From: an uncultured Eubacteriales bacterium
Lineage (GTDB): Bacteria > Bacillota > Clostridia > Lachnospirales > Lachnospiraceae
NCBI GenBank assembly: GCA_900321915.1
Contig: ONXW01000017.1
Location: 1-5,795 of the forward strand
Length of the DNA: 5,795 nt
Direction: 5' to 3'
This document shows, piece by piece, positions 5,197 through 5,795 of this stretch (position 1 is the stretch's first letter; each line of letters opens with the position of its first letter). The notes beneath the pieces are model-generated. The model was not told where the DNA came from. It searched no databases and saw only the letters and a list, made by a program, of their open reading frames with translations. The translations under genes and the position numbers were made by a program.

Positions 5197-5795
5197 ATGG
5201 ACAGTTACTGGCCGGCTGCGGTTATCCTTCTGGTACTGCTGACAGGCATGAATATTATCCTTTACGGCTTCGGGGCTGCGCTGCAGAACCTGAACCAGAC
5301 CGAGCTGGAAGAGAAGGCGGAGAGCGGGGACGAGAAAGCCTCCCGGCTGCTTGCGGTGCTGGATAAACCGGGGAATTTCATCGCGTCCCTGCATATTATT
5401 GAAACCATCCTGAATATGGCGGCCGGCGCCGGCATCTTCCTGGCGGTCCAGAGGCTTCACCCGGGATATGCCGCAATCCTGCTGGTGATCCTGTTTATCC
5501 TGCTTGTCAGCATCAGCGTAGTCATTCCCAGGAAAATGGCCGCGGACAGTCCGGAGCAGTGGGCAGACGCGCTCCTCGGGCCGGTTTCCCTGATGATGAA
5601 GGCGTCGCTTCCCATCGGCGTCCCGGTAGCCTTTATCAGCGGCGGCGTGCTCCGCCTGTTCGGCGTTGATCCGGATTCGGACGAAGAGAAGGTGACGGAA
5701 GACGATATCAAGCTGCTGGTCAGCGAGGGGCATGAGAAGGGCATCATTAAGGCCGGAGAGGCCGAGATGGTACAGAACGTGTTTGAGCTGGACGA
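5197..5795 (+). CDS. DUF21/CBS-domain membrane protein, HlyC/CorC-like (partial, 3' end outside window)
   Basis: The first 199 codons of a membrane protein that runs off the window; relatives are usually about 400-450 residues. The start is supported by AAAGGA at 5187-5192, four bases before the ATG, and a further AGGAG at 5182-5186. Hydrophobic segments lie at about 6-28, 62-84, 91-111 and 126-155, as in DUF21 domains. A charged stretch (31-58) follows the first segment. From 166 the sequence VTEDDIKLLVSEGHEKGII...EMVQNVFELD matches the linker entering the CBS pair of the HlyC/CorC (CNNM-related) family, some of which export or transport magnesium or sodium. Usual motif residues are altered: the first segment reads LYGFGAAL where FSAAETAL is typical, and VVIPRKMA replaces GE-IPK. 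Ion transport is therefore uncertain. The CBS and C-terminal CorC domains are not visible. It lies 43 bases after nnr and is probably in the same operon. Confidence 0.85.
   Translation, partial: MDSYWPAAVILLVLLTGMNIILYGFGAALQNLNQTELEEKAESGDEKASRLLAVLDKPGNFIASLHIIETILNMAAGAGIFLAVQRLHPGYAAILLVILFILLVSISVVIPRKMAADSPEQWADALLGPVSLMMKASLPIGVPVAFISGGVLRLFGVDPDSDEEKVTEDDIKLLVSEGHEKGIIKAGEAEMVQNVFELD

Noticed and set aside
5166..5366. Short + strand frame of 66 codons overlapping the DUF21 gene start
   Set aside because: It is out of frame with the clear membrane protein beginning at 5197 and has no motif.
5422..5433. Perfect 12-bp palindrome GCCGGCGCCGGC in the DUF21 gene
   Set aside because: It is made of Gly/Ala codons in a GC-rich membrane segment; expected from composition.
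5002..5733. Minus-strand frame across the nnr/DUF21 junction
   Set aside because: It spans two recognisable + strand genes, and the product has low-complexity, His/Arg-rich composition.

Overview
The window suggests a GC-rich anaerobic member of the Clostridia, and Lachnospiraceae-like is my best guess. This rests on the arrangement argJ-argB-argD followed by rex-acpS-nnr and a DUF21 membrane protein, on the Rex wing sequence (FGGFGQQGYGY), and on strong AGGAG-type ribosome binding sites with a textbook SigA promoter. No mobile element, CRISPR array, tRNA or rRNA is visible. All genes are on the + strand and coding density is very high. The long minus-strand open frames are shadows caused by high GC.

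Region 1 (1-2436) is the end of an arginine/ornithine biosynthesis operon. It holds the C-terminal part of ArgJ (glutamate/ornithine acetyltransferase, cut by the window start), complete ArgB (N-acetylglutamate kinase) and complete ArgD (acetylornithine aminotransferase). argJ and argB overlap by one to four bases. ArgJ recycles the acetyl group, ArgB phosphorylates N-acetylglutamate and ArgD makes N-acetylornithine. ArgC, which acts between ArgB and ArgD, is not in the window and probably lies upstream.

Region 2 (2437-2550) is the only sizeable non-coding gap (114 bases). It has no convincing terminator for the arg genes. It carries an exact consensus SigA promoter (TTGACA, 17-base spacer, TATAAT, extended -10 TG) that would drive rex. 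The promoter is AT-rich and contains a perfect 10-bp palindrome, so it could also hold an operator.

Region 3 (2551-5795) is a probable redox and cofactor maintenance operon. It holds rex (NADH/NAD+-sensing repressor), acpS (holo-ACP synthase), nnr (two-domain NAD(P)HX epimerase/dehydratase) and the first 199 codons of a DUF21/CBS (HlyC/CorC-like) membrane protein that runs off the window. Spacing is 1, 49 and 43 bases, and no other promoter is obvious.

The most striking unexplained signal is a near-perfect 40-base hairpin inside the acpS coding sequence (3323-3362). It has about 18 base pairs, one bulged base, a 3-base loop and ATTTT directly after it, so it looks like an intrinsic terminator or attenuator placed inside a gene. 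Other points worth a second look are the unusual Rex wing, loss of the usual DUF21 motif residues in the last protein, and a codon-usage break near the end of argJ. None of these is proof of a new system; the genes themselves belong to known families.
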